56,953 nucleotides of DNA from JAPLNB01 sp964451955 (GCA_964451955.1 CAYVKG010000021.1:1-56953); one strand, 5' to 3'. Counted from the first letter of the stretch, positions 7,686 to 15,963 are shown. Numbers and translations are program-made. The notes: a model not told the origin generated them from the letters alone.

Positions 7686-8846
7686 TCAGCCCTTCATCGC
7701 CTTCAATGCGCCGCTGTGAAGAATCTGTCCCTTGTGAGTGACTAGCGAGTGTCTGGCGATGTCATCCTCCAAGTCCGGCAATGCGATGCCCTTGTGGAAA
7801 AGATTCTGAACGTAGTGCAGCATGTTGTGCGCGTAGAGCCAACTGGCGTCGACCGCCATCGAGCCCGGAATGTTCGCCGTACCGCACACGTACACGTCAT
7901 TGACCGTCGTCTCCTGCCCCGCCTTGGTCACGGCACAGTTGCCTCCCTGATCGATGGCGACATCCACGATGACCGATCCGGGCCGCATGCTCCGCACCAT
8001 CTGCTCCGTGATCAGGATCGGCGCGACCTCGCCGGGCACAAGCGCGCTGAGGATCAGGATGTCGCTGCCCCGGACCAGTGCCGTGAGAAATCGCCGCTCC
8101 TGATCGAGCCACTCCGGTGGCAGCGCCCGGGCGTAGCCGCCTTCGCCGATCGCAAGCGCATCGGGCACCTCGAAGCCGATGACATTTGTCCCTTTCAAAC
8201 TGCCGGCCTCGCGGCGGGCCTCGGGGCGGATATCCACGGCTTTGATCACGCCGCCCAGCCGCTTCGCGGCCGCAATCGCCTGCAGCCCGACCACACCCGC
8301 GCCGACGATGAGGATCTCGGCCGGCTTCACCGTGCCGATGGCGGTTCCGATCATTGGGATGAAGCGGGGAAAGTGGTTGGCAGCGATGAGCACGGACTTG
8401 TAGCCTGTGATCGTGCTCATCGAAGTCAGCGCATCCATCGACTGCGCACGCGGCGTACGCGGGATGCCGTCCATCGTGAACGCGGTGACCTTCCGGTCGC
8501 GCAGCTTCCGCACCATCTCGTGATTCGATGGTGCGGCCGGGTGCAGGAACGTGATGAGAATGCTGCCTTCGCGCAGCATGTCCACTTCATGCCGGCCCAG
8601 TCGCTCGTTGTGGCACAGTTGCTTCACTTTGAGCACCACGTCGGCTCGCGCGTACAGCGATGCGGCGTCGGGCACGACCTCGGCCCCGGCCGCCGCGTAT
8701 TCCGCGTCGGTGCGGTACACGCCGCGTCCGGCCTCCGCTTCCACCAGCACCGTGAAGCCCATGTCTACGTATGACTTGACGGTTTCCGGAAGAGCGGCCA
8801 CGCGCAGTTCGCCAGCCATGATCTCACGCGGGATTCCCAGCACCAT
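7686..8846 (-). CDS. pntAA: NAD(P) transhydrogenase alpha subunit, NAD-binding part
   Basis: A 386-aa soluble NAD(H)-binding domain dI. The N-terminal alanine-dehydrogenase/PNT fold begins IPREIMAGELRVAALPETV, and a Rossmann fold carries GAGVVGLQAIAAAKRLG (about residues 177-193) followed by DIRPEARREAGSLKG. The family docks on PntB and exchanges hydride with NADP. AAAGGAG precedes ATG 8846. It is the first transhydrogenase gene of the operon, preceded by a helical-repeat protein gene 50 bp upstream on the same strand. Together with PntB it would set the NADPH/NADH balance, useful for reductive defence against NO and oxidants. Confidence 0.95.
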   Translation of the reverse strand: MVLGIPREIMAGELRVAALPETVKSYVDMGFTVLVEAEAGRGVYRTDAEYAAAGAEVVPDAASLYARADVVLKVKQLCHNERLGRHEVDMLREGSILITFLHPAAPSNHEMVRKLRDRKVTAFTMDGIPRTPRAQSMDALTSMSTITGYKSVLIAANHFPRFIPMIGTAIGTVKPAEILIVGAGVVGLQAIAAAKRLGGVIKAVDIRPEARREAGSLKGTNVIGFEVPDALAIGEGGYARALPPEWLDQERRFLTALVRGSDILILSALVPGEVAPILITEQMVRSMRPGSVIVDVAIDQGGNCAVTKAGQETTVNDVYVCGTANIPGSMAVDASWLYAHNMLHYVQNLFHKGIALPDLEDDIARHSLVTHKGQILHSGALKAMKG

Positions 8847-8895
8847 CTTTTCGGACTCCTTTCGCGTATGCCGCGCCGCAGCAAGCGCAGCCTCT

Positions 8896-9330
8896 TCATG
8901 ATTCTGGTTCGGTCGCCGTGGGGAATAGACGACGCAGAGCTCCGTGAAATACGGGCGCCTCTTGAGAGTGGAGCAATGCGCGCACCCGCTCCACGACTGT
9001 GCTCTCAGCGGCTCGCGGCCTGGCGGAAACCTGGCTCCTAGCCAATGACGCTAAATGCGCCAATGCCTCGGCCGCTAAGATGCGAACGTCATCGTATAGG
9101 CCCTTATCTTCGATTATTCCGATGACGTCAGAGGTTAACGTCTCTGCCGGCTTCTCCAAGCGAGTAACAGCTTGCAGCGCCGCTTCGCGGAGACGCCAGT
9201 TGTCCCGAAATCGCAAGAGTCGGCCGAGGCTTCCCACATGCTCATCCAGCCGTCTCGTGCTGGCCAATTGATCGAGCTGATCGAGAACCTTGCCCCAATC
9301 CTCCAGGTTGCCGAATATGTCTTGTGGCAT
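8896..9330 (-). CDS. Helical-repeat (HEAT-like) protein of unknown function
   Basis: 144 aa with no signal peptide or membrane segment. Two stretches (NWRLREAALQAVTRLEKP and DDVRILAAEALAHLAS) have the spacing and hydrophobic pattern of HEAT-type helical pairs, so a small protein-protein scaffold is likely. GAGGTC sits before ATG 9330. It lies 50 bp upstream of pntAA on the same strand and may be the first gene of that operon. I do not recognise a named family; a link to transhydrogenase rests on position alone. Confidence 0.65.
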   Translation of the reverse strand: MPQDIFGNLEDWGKVLDQLDQLASTRRLDEHVGSLGRLLRFRDNWRLREAALQAVTRLEKPAETLTSDVIGIIEDKGLYDDVRILAAEALAHLASLARSQVSARPRAAESTVVERVRALLHSQEAPVFHGALRRLFPTATEPES

Positions 9331-9695
9331 CGAGACCTCGCTTCCATCGGTCTATCCGGAGCGTTCGCGCTATAGCCTGCTCTCTGAAGCCATGTCGAGC
9401 CACACGTTCGCCCATCTCGCAGGTCAGCACCCCATAGCTCGTCACGGCCGCCGCCAATAACACACTCAGAGGCTACCTCAATGGCAATCACGCCGCAAGC
9501 GAAAGCGTTCGCGGCTGACACATGGGCTCAAGCCGGCTACCTGCTTGTCCTACGCTCAGCTTACACCGGCCGTGACACGGCACGACAGGAAGCGTATGAA
9601 CGTGAGATGCGGACGGGCGCGGACAGGCGGACCATGCGTAGATCGCCGATGCGCTCACACACGTTGATGTCCCCAAACCAGCGGCGTCGCGAGCA
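9331..9695. other. Gap between the LysR gene and the pnt operon
   Basis: 365 bp. The minus strand must hold the promoter of the 8896-9330 gene, but I see no clear consensus. A plus-strand frame of 99 codons (9481-9780) has no ribosome binding site and runs antisense into the LysR gene, so I do not call it. Nothing else is supported. Confidence 0.5.
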
Positions 9696-10595
9696 TTATT
9701 GGAACATCTCCTTCCGGGCCGCCTCGCAGATGGCCACCACGGCGGGATGTCGCAGCTTCTCTTCAACCGAAATGGCGTAGAAGTACTCCTTTACCGCGCT
9801 CGTCCGGCCGACCATCCGCACGGAATACTCCCGTCGGACCTCGGTCTCAACCACGGATGGAACAGGGAATATCCCGATCCCGGCCTGCCCGAACGAGTTA
9901 AGCATCGCCGCATCATCGCACTCGCCGACCACGATGGGATGAATGCGTTTGGAGTCAAACCAGAGGTTCAATTCGCGACGAAGCGCGGTGTGATCGGTTG
10001 GCAGAAGCATCGGAGCGCTGTCCAGGGACTTGGGGAAGTTCCGCCGATACTTGCTGGCGAGTGACGCGGCGGCAAAGAAGGTGATGCCGCATTCTCCCAG
10101 CAGATGGTTGAACCCGCGCAGTTGCACGCCGGTCCCGATGGGGGCGTCGCTCAGAACCACGTCGGTGCGATGGGCGGCGAGGTCCGCCAGCAGGCGATCC
10201 GCCTTGTCTTCGTGGACGCTGAGTCGAACGGGCTGTGGCAGTTGCAGGGCCGGCTCAAGCAGCATTCGCGCGACGCTCTTGGGGATCACATCCAGCAGCC
10301 CCACAGACAACTTGATCGGACGCTCCGCCGGATGCTGCTCCATCGCTCCCATCAGCTCGCGGCCGAGCGAGAAGATGTCGTCGGCATAGTTGAATGCGAT
10401 CCGCCCGGCCTCGGTGAGGACCATCTTCCGCCCGCTCCGGTCAAACAGGCGGCGCCCGAGGACCTCCTCCAGTTCCTTGAGCTGCGCGCTGATGGTCGGC
10501 TGCGAGATCAGAAGCTCTTCACTCGCCCGCGACACGCCGCCCTCACGTGCAACCGCCCAGAAGTAGTAAAGGTGGTGATAGTTCAGCCATTTCAT
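9696..10595 (-). CDS. NhaR-like LysR-family transcriptional activator
   Basis: 299 aa. The start WLNYHHLYYFWAVAREGGVSRASEELLISQPTISAQLKELE is the winged helix-turn-helix of LysR regulators and closely follows NhaR (NYxHLYYFW). Residues about 90-299 form the periplasmic-binding-protein-like effector domain. NhaR of enterobacteria responds to sodium and alkaline stress; the effector here is unknown and no antiporter gene is nearby. It is divergent from the first Rnk-like gene, 101 bp away, with a TTCG-N7-CGAA palindrome in between. A matching site upstream of the hibernation-factor gene at 12455 suggests it controls both. ATG 10595 has only a weak ribosome binding site. Confidence 0.9.
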   Translation of the reverse strand: MKWLNYHHLYYFWAVAREGGVSRASEELLISQPTISAQLKELEEVLGRRLFDRSGRKMVLTEAGRIAFNYADDIFSLGRELMGAMEQHPAERPIKLSVGLLDVIPKSVARMLLEPALQLPQPVRLSVHEDKADRLLADLAAHRTDVVLSDAPIGTGVQLRGFNHLLGECGITFFAAASLASKYRRNFPKSLDSAPMLLPTDHTALRRELNLWFDSKRIHPIVVGECDDAAMLNSFGQAGIGIFPVPSVVETEVRREYSVRMVGRTSAVKEYFYAISVEEKLRHPAVVAICEAARKEMFQ

Positions 10596-10608
10596 GCGGT
10601 GATCTTAC

Positions 10609-10654
10609 CATAGCTTTCATCAATAATAACCATCCGCACTTCGTATTTGCCGAA
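10609..10654. promoter_or_regulatory. Composite LysR-type operator, copy 1
   Basis: CATAGCTTT at 10609-10617 and the inverted repeat TTCG-TATTTGC-CGAA at 10640-10654 lie between the divergent LysR and Rnk-like genes. The same pair, with the same 31-bp distance between starts, recurs at 12366-12411. The dyad fits the T-N11-A form bound by LysR regulators. Confidence 0.6.
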
Positions 10655-10696
10655 TACACGGCCACACAGCTATGCTTCGACCAGAAAGGAGGCGTC

Positions 10697-11110
10697 ATGC
10701 GGAATGAGCATCTATTAACGGAAGTGGACCACGTGCGATTGCGTGAACTGCTGGACTACCTGTCGTCGTTCGGCGGCGCCCGCGAAGAGGACGTCGACAT
10801 GCTGTCGCGGAAGATCAAGGCGGCTCGTGTGGTCGGGCAGCGGAACGTGTCGCGCGATGTCGTGACAATGAACTCCCTGGTCGGCATGCGCGATCTGGCG
10901 GCCAATGAGAAGTGGAGTTGCACACTGACCTACCCCCAAGACGCCGACCCGGTCGCCCATAAGGTGTCGGTGGCGGTTCCGCTGGGGGCCGCGATTCTCG
11001 GCCGACGGGTCGGGGACACGGTGGAATGCCCCGTGGCGTCGGGAGTCCGCCACCTGCGCATCGAACGAGTCTACTACCAGCCCGAAGCGGCCGGCGACTA
11101 CCACCTGTGA
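10697..11110 (+). CDS. Rnk/GreA C-terminal-domain protein (paralogue 1)
   Basis: 137 aa. An N-terminal helical stretch (about 1-55) precedes a GreA/GreB C-terminal-like fold: RDVVTMNSLVGMRDL, LTYPQDADP, VSVAVPLGAAILGRRVGD and RIERVYYQPEA. These blocks define the Rnk family, which docks in the RNA polymerase secondary channel. AGAAAGGAGG precedes ATG 10697. First of four such genes in 5 kb, and probably controlled by the LysR regulator across the operator. It may tune transcription during stress; the exact activity cannot be read from the sequence. Confidence 0.88.
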   Translation: MRNEHLLTEVDHVRLRELLDYLSSFGGAREEDVDMLSRKIKAARVVGQRNVSRDVVTMNSLVGMRDLAANEKWSCTLTYPQDADPVAHKVSVAVPLGAAILGRRVGDTVECPVASGVRHLRIERVYYQPEAAGDYHL

Positions 11111-11259
11111 TGCGAACCGCCGCCGCAGAGACCAAGAGCGTTGTCATGGGCACAGCGGATTTTGTTCGCCTTGGTAGGCTGGGCCATGCCCGGACCCGCG
11201 TCAGCGGACTGCGGCGGGAAATGGCACGGACCGACGTTGGCAACCGCCACATGCGGTGA
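11110..11259 (+). CDS. Possible 49-aa protein coupled to the Rnk-like gene
   Basis: The ATG at 11110 overlaps the stop codon of the preceding Rnk-like gene (TGATG), an arrangement typical of translational coupling, and the frame ends at a TGA at 11257-11259. The residues are basic (GRLGHARTRVSGLRREMARTDVGNRHMR). I do not recognise a family and the frame may be accidental. Confidence 0.25.
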   Translation: MRTAAAETKSVVMGTADFVRLGRLGHARTRVSGLRREMARTDVGNRHMR

Positions 11260-11295
11260 GACGCATCATCGGCGCGCGACCTGTTCGCCGATGAA

Positions 11296-12151
11296 TCAGC
11301 CAGGAACGGCCAGTCCCTCGCCTTCGATGCGACGCTGCATTTCGTCAAAGCGAAACCCCTTACGGCGCGGGTCGGCGACAATACGCTGGCGAACGGTGCT
11401 TGGGAGAGCCTCTGGCGGCGCACTCGGCGGCGGCGTAAGCGATTGGGCTGACGCTCCACGTGGCCACGAATTCGTCCGGTCGCGTCGGTTTGGCGGCGCG
11501 CCGCGTATCCCACTCGCTGCAGTGAATGACTTTAACGCCTAGTTCCCCAGCCAAATGGGCAGAATCTGCGTCCTGGATCAGTCGTTCCAGCCAACGAACC
11601 TGACGGCGGGTCATCGAGTCCTCACGAAGTGATCGTGCGCCGATGTCCAGCAATCCCTGCTTCAGAAAGTGGGACACCAGGCCCGGATTGGCCCCGTGGT
11701 CAATGACCGCAGTGGTCGCATTCCGCCAGCGCCCGATCAGCGGCAGCAGCGCCTGATAACGGACGTAGAGGGACTTCTCCAGGGAAGACTTGCTATGCAT
11801 GTCGGAGGTCGGATCCCAGGACTCCAGGGATGCGTTGACGTAGAGCACCTCGTTCTGGTGTGCCCAGGCCAGGATGTCGAAGAAATCGATGCTCCACGCC
11901 AGATCGATGATCATGCCACCCCTCCCAACGTAAGTCGAAAGCAGCCGGGGCAGGCTCAAGGGCGTGACCCGTTCCCGAACAAAGCGCAGCCTCTTGTTGA
12001 TCCAAGGTTGCAAGACCTTCTCGCGATCGGCAAAGTCGATGATCGTGATCTGCCGCAGCGGAACTCGAAGATGCTTCAGCAACATAGGCAGGGTGGCTTG
12101 TGCAACCACGCCAAACCCGGTCATTACAATTCTTTCGTTGAACTCCATCAT
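11296..12151 (-). pseudogene. Truncated homospermidine synthase
   Basis: From ATG 12151 (behind CAGGAGG) the frame matches homospermidine synthases of the saccharopine-dehydrogenase-like fold: Rossmann start RIVMTGFGVVAQATLPMLLKHL, then AVIDHGANPGLVSHFLKQGLLD, VKVIHCSEWDTRRA and DEFVATWSV. Known enzymes are about 470 aa; here homology stops near residue 230 and the frame ends at 11360 in unrelated sequence. In the next frame an apparently coding tail (VRQRIVADPRRKGFRFDEMQRRIEGEGLAVPG) runs to a TGA at 11296, so a deletion has probably joined two gene fragments out of frame. The family makes homospermidine from putrescine with NAD. The broken copy suggests that the polyamine operon at 16.3-19.1 kb has replaced it. 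Confidence 0.75.
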
Positions 12152-12365
12152 CGTAGCCTCCTGAAACGGCCAATGGGCGTCCGTTGCCGGTTCCAACCGA
12201 ACGATTCGTACGCCGTCACCGGATCGTCACAGAGCGTGTCGATCGCTGTTCCACGGGTACTGCCCCGCGCACCGGCTGTGTTGCGCTGCCCGACAACTCG
12301 TCATCCGGAGCCGCCCAGTTGCACCAGGCGTCCGCCCATTGAACCATTTCCCACGGCGGCCCATA

Positions 12366-12411
12366 CATAGCTTTTGTCTATGTATAATATCTAAACTTCG
12401 TATTTGGCGAA
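12366..12411 (+). promoter_or_regulatory. Composite LysR-type operator, copy 2, with promoter
   Basis: CATAGCTTT (12366-12374) and TTCG-TATTTGG-CGAA (12397-12411) repeat the arrangement at 10609-10654 with identical spacing. A TGTATAAT extended -10 box (TATAAT at 12383-12388) lies between them, which makes this the likely promoter of the hibernation-factor and Rnk-like genes that follow. Confidence 0.6.
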
Positions 12412-12454
12412 CTATGGCAGCGCTGCTAGCATCCAGGACCAACAGGAGGTCGCG

Positions 12455-12901
12455 ATGCGCGTGTTTGTATGTGGGCTGAGTTCCAGGCTCAGCGAACCAG
12501 TCGTGCGATATGTCGAGAGCCGGATGCACACAGCACTTGCGCTTTGCACATCCTGGATCAGCCTAGCGCAGGTGCGACTGGACAAAGCTGATGGTTGGGG
12601 CAATGAGGCGCGTGAGATCTGCAGGATCGTTCTATGGTTGCGGGGGCACGGTCCGGTCATAGCGGGAGCGCAAGCTCACGACCTGCATGTCGCTCTGGAT
12701 CGCGCGATCGACAGACTCGCGCCAACCATCGCGACGCGGCTGCGCCGCGGTCGGACACGCCTTCTGCCGCTGATCCGCTGCGTGGACGGCAGCGGCCATC
12801 GACGAGCAGCTGTGGTATGCCGCAGACCTGGAGATCTCTCCGGCAGAGTGCTTGCTTTTTCCCGGCGGAGATCGGACTTCGCCGACGGGAGATCGTCATG
12901 A
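12455..12901 (+). CDS. Ribosome hibernation promoting factor-like protein (S30AE family)
   Basis: 148 aa. The start MRVFVCGLSSRLSEPVVRYVESRMHTALALCTSWISLAQVRLDKADG and the later HDLHVALDRAIDRLAPTIATRL match the beta-alpha-beta-beta-alpha HPF/RaiA fold, which binds the 30S decoding region and silences ribosomes. The last 35 residues are arginine-rich and not typical of the family. CAGGAGGT precedes ATG 12455. Its stop overlaps the start of the next Rnk-like gene (ATGA), so the two are translationally coupled. Predicted target of the LysR regulator through the operator at 12366. Confidence 0.75.
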   Translation: MRVFVCGLSSRLSEPVVRYVESRMHTALALCTSWISLAQVRLDKADGWGNEAREICRIVLWLRGHGPVIAGAQAHDLHVALDRAIDRLAPTIATRLRRGRTRLLPLIRCVDGSGHRRAAVVCRRPGDLSGRVLAFSRRRSDFADGRSS

Positions 12902-13353
12902 GAGCTCGGCTTGTCATTCCCGAGAGCAATTATCGCCGACTCGCCGAATTGGTGCGTTCGGCCCGCACAAGGCCCGGCGACAGGCCGTACCTCGCATCCC
13001 TTGGGCAAGAATTGGACCGCAGCAGGGTCCTTCCGCCGGCCAAGGTGCCCCGAAATGTGGTGACTATGCATTCGTGTGTCCGCGTCCGGGACATGGATAG
13101 CGATGAGGTATCCACCTATACGCTGGTCTATCCGGCGGAAGCGGACATCGATGCGGGCATGCTTTCGGTTCTGGCCCCGCTGGGCACGGCGCTCCTGGGC
13201 ACGCGCGCAGGCCAGGTGATCCGTTGGCGGGTGCCGGCCGGGATTTGCACGCTTCGAGTCGAAGAGGTTCTTTATCAGCCCGAAGGTGGCGGAGAACGTC
13301 GCGTGTCAGGGGATCAGGGCGACATTGTTCCCTGGGACACTGAGGAGACCTGA
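12898..13353 (+). CDS. Rnk/GreA C-terminal-domain protein (paralogue 2)
   Basis: 151 aa with the same block order as paralogue 1: RNVVTMHSCVRVRDM, YTLVYPAEADIDAGMLSVLAPLGTALLGTRAGQ and LRVEEVLYQPEG. GGGAG lies before the ATG at 12898, which overlaps the stop of the hibernation-factor gene. The VLAPLGTALLG loop is closer to paralogue 4 than to paralogues 1 and 3. Likely an RNA-polymerase-binding factor expressed with the hibernation factor, that is, transcription and translation control in one unit. Confidence 0.87.
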   Translation: MRARLVIPESNYRRLAELVRSARTRPGDRPYLASLGQELDRSRVLPPAKVPRNVVTMHSCVRVRDMDSDEVSTYTLVYPAEADIDAGMLSVLAPLGTALLGTRAGQVIRWRVPAGICTLRVEEVLYQPEGGGERRVSGDQGDIVPWDTEET

Positions 13354-13354
13354 A

Positions 13355-13813
13355 ATGGTGCCCGACTATATCATCCTGATCGACACCGACTTGGCCAAAC
13401 TCCGCGAAGCAATCCGCGAGGCCCGGGGCTCGTGGCGAACCTATGCGCCTTCCCTGCACGCGCTGGAGCATCAGATGCGCCATGCGAGGGTCGTGCCGTC
13501 AGCGGATGCTCCGACGGACCTGGTGACCATGAACTCACGATTCTGCCTGCGTGATCTAAAGACCGACGAGGCTCAGCGATTCAAGCTCGTCTACTCCACG
13601 GACGACGACGACGAAGAGCGCAGGTTGTCAGTATTCAACCTGACTGGCATGGCGGTGCTGGGACGCCGCGTTGGCGATGTGATTCGGTGGATCGATGAAG
13701 CTGGCCCGCACACGGCAAGAGTGGAGCGTGTGTTCTTGCCTTCTGAGGCCGCTCGCGATCGGGAAGCGCGCAATGTGCCGCAATCCGAGGAGGCAATGCC
13801 ATGTGGCTCGTGA
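13355..13813 (+). CDS. Rnk/GreA C-terminal-domain protein (paralogue 3)
   Basis: 152 aa. Motifs are TDLVTMNSRFCLRDL, RFKLVYSTDDDDEERRLSVFNLTGMAVLGRRVGD and ARVERVFLPSE. It is more divergent than the other copies: an acidic DDDDEE loop replaces the usual short turn, and VFNLTGMAVLG replaces VLAPLGTALLG. The stop of paralogue 2 is one base before ATG 13355, and GAGGAG provides the ribosome binding site, so these genes are co-transcribed. The function is probably related to paralogues 1, 2 and 4 with a changed interaction surface. Confidence 0.82.
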   Translation: MVPDYIILIDTDLAKLREAIREARGSWRTYAPSLHALEHQMRHARVVPSADAPTDLVTMNSRFCLRDLKTDEAQRFKLVYSTDDDDEERRLSVFNLTGMAVLGRRVGDVIRWIDEAGPHTARVERVFLPSEAARDREARNVPQSEEAMPCGS

Positions 13814-14034
13814 TTCGTAAAGCGGCCCGGCCAACTCCGCCACCCGGTTGTGCGTATCGGGATCGGGGCGAGCTCGAATTATTTCTTGATTTCGACCCCG
13901 TGGGCCCGGACATACTGGACCAGTTGGCGCACCACGCCGCGCAACGTGGGTCGGACAGTCCCGGAGGCCTCTCGTACCCCAATGGCGCACGAACCGAGGC
14001 CCGCCCAGCATGGGCGGCGGCGCACAGGCGGTAG
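13801..14034 (+). CDS. Possible 77-aa protein of unknown function
   Basis: ATG 13801 lies inside the end of paralogue 3 and follows a good AGGAGG site. The first 45 residues (MWLVIRKAARPTPPPGCAYRDRGELELFLDFDPVGPDILDQLAHHAAQRG) look like protein; the rest is low-complexity. The LVIRKAARPTPPPG start loosely resembles LVIARRARHKRPPE in the gene at 14109, so it may be a decayed relative. No family recognised. Confidence 0.35.
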   Translation: MWLVIRKAARPTPPPGCAYRDRGELELFLDFDPVGPDILDQLAHHAAQRGSDSPGGLSYPNGARTEARPAWAAAHRR

Positions 14035-14108
14035 CCCGTTCGAAGGAAGCTCACGGAAGCGAGAGAGCGACATTGCACGTGTGCAACAGCAGTTGTGGAG
14101 GTTTACCC

Positions 14109-14549
14109 ATGAACTCCCGATCCGCCCTGGTGATTGCTCGACGAGCCCGGCACAAACGCCCGCCCGAATTGCCGTGGCTGACGAGCAGGTGCCACATCCA
14201 ACCGACCGATTGGATCCTCTTGGACAAGGAGGCTTGGTGCGATCTGATTGCCGGCGAGATGGCTCTCTGGTCTAAGTTCGAGCACATGCTGTTGAGGTCG
14301 GTCTACCTGAACCGGCCAGAGTTAATCCTTGTCATCGGTCAAAGGCTCGATCTGCCCCATATCCAGGCACTGCCCCTAGGCCGCGGGGACGTAGCGAATC
14401 TCGTCGAACGCCTCCGCTGGTACTCGCTACCGGCCGCCGTACGCGGCTTCCTGGTTGATGATCACTGGTGGATCGTCGACGAGATCGAGCCCGAGCCAGA
14501 GCCAGATGAGACTAATGAGCCAATCGACCACATGAGGATCGTCGCGTGA
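14109..14549 (+). CDS. Unknown protein, member of a tandem paralogue pair (1)
   Basis: 146 aa, no signal peptide. It aligns by eye with the next gene over most of its length: DWILLDKEAWCDLIAGEMALWSKFEHMLLRSVY here against DWMILSDEGWRALTHGNAQLWEAFQRKLLIMFY there. The shared ending LPAAVRGFLVDD / LPAEIRGFCVND follows. The C-terminus is acidic (EIEPEPEPDE). GGAGG precedes ATG 14109. I do not recognise the family. Its position between Rnk-like and hibernation-factor genes suggests a role in the same stress programme. Confidence 0.7.
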   Translation: MNSRSALVIARRARHKRPPELPWLTSRCHIQPTDWILLDKEAWCDLIAGEMALWSKFEHMLLRSVYLNRPELILVIGQRLDLPHIQALPLGRGDVANLVERLRWYSLPAAVRGFLVDDHWWIVDEIEPEPEPDETNEPIDHMRIVA

Positions 14550-14599
14550 GCACGTGCGCAGAGGCAGAGTTGGCTGCTTGAGTCGATCGGAGGTGAATC

Positions 14600-15073
14600 A
14601 TGCTCCACAATCTGAATCGCAAAGGAGATCGGAGATTCTCCCTCGTCATCACGCGGATGTCAGTTCGAGGTTGTGTGCCGGAGTTCCCATGGCTCGAGTC
14701 TCGGTATGGAATGGACGAAAGCGACTGGATGATCCTCTCCGATGAGGGTTGGCGGGCGCTGACACATGGCAACGCACAGCTCTGGGAGGCGTTTCAGCGT
14801 AAGCTGCTGATCATGTTCTACGTCGACCAGCCGACCCTGATCGCGATTGTCGGGCACATCGACGATCGTCGTGAGTCGGGTCGGCCCGAGCTCGGCCGGG
14901 AGGGAGTGACGCAAATACTGCGCCAGGTGCGTGCATTGGGTTTGCCCGCCGAAATCCGAGGCTTCTGTGTCAACGACTTAGGGGAGTCCGAAGAGTTGGT
15001 TGAAAGCCAAGACGACAAGGTTTCCGAGTTGCTTCAGGAAGGCGATACGGCCGCGCCGGCGGCCCCTTCATAA
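14600..15073 (+). CDS. Unknown protein, member of a tandem paralogue pair (2)
   Basis: 157 aa, paralogue of the 14109 gene (see the shared DWMILSDEGW and LGLPAEIRGFCVND blocks). A predicted alpha/beta core follows, with a middle hydrophobic strand FYVDQPTLIAIVGHI. The C-terminal about 25 residues are acidic and low-complexity. TCGGAGGTG precedes ATG 14600. Tandem duplication plus conservation of both frames indicates that both are functional. No known domain is visible to me. Confidence 0.7.
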   Translation: MLHNLNRKGDRRFSLVITRMSVRGCVPEFPWLESRYGMDESDWMILSDEGWRALTHGNAQLWEAFQRKLLIMFYVDQPTLIAIVGHIDDRRESGRPELGREGVTQILRQVRALGLPAEIRGFCVNDLGESEELVESQDDKVSELLQEGDTAAPAAPS

Positions 15074-15121
15074 GCCACGGCGTTGTTCGATCGCCGTGAC
15101 ACGATGGATTGCGAGGTGAAC

Positions 15122-15529
15122 ATGCAGCCGCCACTGGTCATTACCAGACCCGACCGCGATCGCCTCATGGACGAGCTGACGCAGGACTCCCTGAGCGTTC
15201 GATGGGCCATCTTCGCTGACGCTCTGGAGCAGGCAATCGCGCGGGCCTGTATCGTCGAGCCGGCCTGCGTTCCCGGAGATGTTGTGACCATGCACTCCAC
15301 CGTTCGCATCAAGGACCTCGCCGCCGACAGAACTGAAATCTACACGTTGGTGTATCCGAGCGAGTCAGATCTGTCGGCTGGGAGGCTGTCGGTGCTCGCG
15401 CCGCTTGGCACAGCGCTTCTCGGCCACAAGATAGGCGACATGGTGCAAGTTGAGGGGCCGGCCGGCCATCGCATCCTGCTGGTCGAAGACATCATCTACC
15501 AACCGGAAGCCGAGGGAAGCGAAGCTTGA
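15122..15529 (+). CDS. Rnk/GreA C-terminal-domain protein (paralogue 4)
   Basis: 135 aa: LVITRPDRDRLMDEL at the N-terminus, then GDVVTMHSTVRIKDL, YTLVYPSESDLSAGRLSVLAPLGTALLGHKIGD and LVEDIIYQPEAEG. This copy is the most canonical of the four. ATG 15122 was chosen because GAGGTG precedes it; in-frame TTG 15083 and ATG 15104 have poorer sites. It stands 83 bp before a second hibernation-factor-like gene, repeating the Rnk-HPF pairing seen at 12.4-13.3 kb. Confidence 0.87.
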   Translation: MQPPLVITRPDRDRLMDELTQDSLSVRWAIFADALEQAIARACIVEPACVPGDVVTMHSTVRIKDLAADRTEIYTLVYPSESDLSAGRLSVLAPLGTALLGHKIGDMVQVEGPAGHRILLVEDIIYQPEAEGSEA

Positions 15530-15612
15530 GGAAATGAGCCATGAGTATCACCCGCTTGCGGCTGTATGGCGAATCCGCCCGACCCGATTGTGCCGTGAAG
15601 AAGGAGACTCCT

Positions 15613-15963
15613 ATGCCCGTAGAGATCTGTTGCCGATCGTTCGACATTACCAGGTCCCTGGCTGCACACATTCGCGGCCGGGTCCGTGAAGCGCTGAAGT
15701 TGGTTGCCCGGCGGGTCACCGGCGTCACCGTGTGGATTGGAGACATCAACGGCAGTCACGGCGGCGTCGACAAGTCCTGCCGGATCGCGGTCTGTCTGGC
15801 TCAGCTTCACACGGTCGTCGCATCGTCGGTTGCTGACAATGCTTATGTCGCAGTCGACACCGCCGCGCGACGTCTTCGTAGCGCCGTGGGAGAACGCGTC
15901 AAGCGGTCCCGTTGCCTGCGGCGGCGAGCGCACCAAGCAGGGAGTCGCACAAAGGTGGCTTGA
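15613..15963 (+). CDS. Ribosome hibernation promoting factor-like protein (second copy)
   Basis: 116 aa: MPVEICCRSFDITRSLAAHIRGRVREALKLVARRVTGVTVWIGDINGSHGGVDKSCRIAVCL, followed by VADNAYVAVDTAARRLRSAVGERV. This is the S30AE fold of short HPF/RaiA proteins, with the conserved D-K-x-C-R-I-A strand and the D-x-A-A-x-R-L helix, and a basic tail. AAGGAG precedes ATG 15613. It lacks the long HPF dimerization domain, so it would act as a short factor. Confidence 0.82.
   Translation: MPVEICCRSFDITRSLAAHIRGRVREALKLVARRVTGVTVWIGDINGSHGGVDKSCRIAVCLAQLHTVVASSVADNAYVAVDTAARRLRSAVGERVKRSRCLRRRAHQAGSRTKVA

Noticed and set aside
9481..9780. Plus-strand frame of 99 codons
   Set aside because: No ribosome binding site, and its end is antisense to the LysR gene.
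13879..14073. Minus-strand frame ending VVRQLVQYVRAHGVEIKK
   Set aside because: The ending looks protein-like, but the frame has no ribosome binding site and lies antisense within a plus-strand operon; the evidence is too thin to call it.
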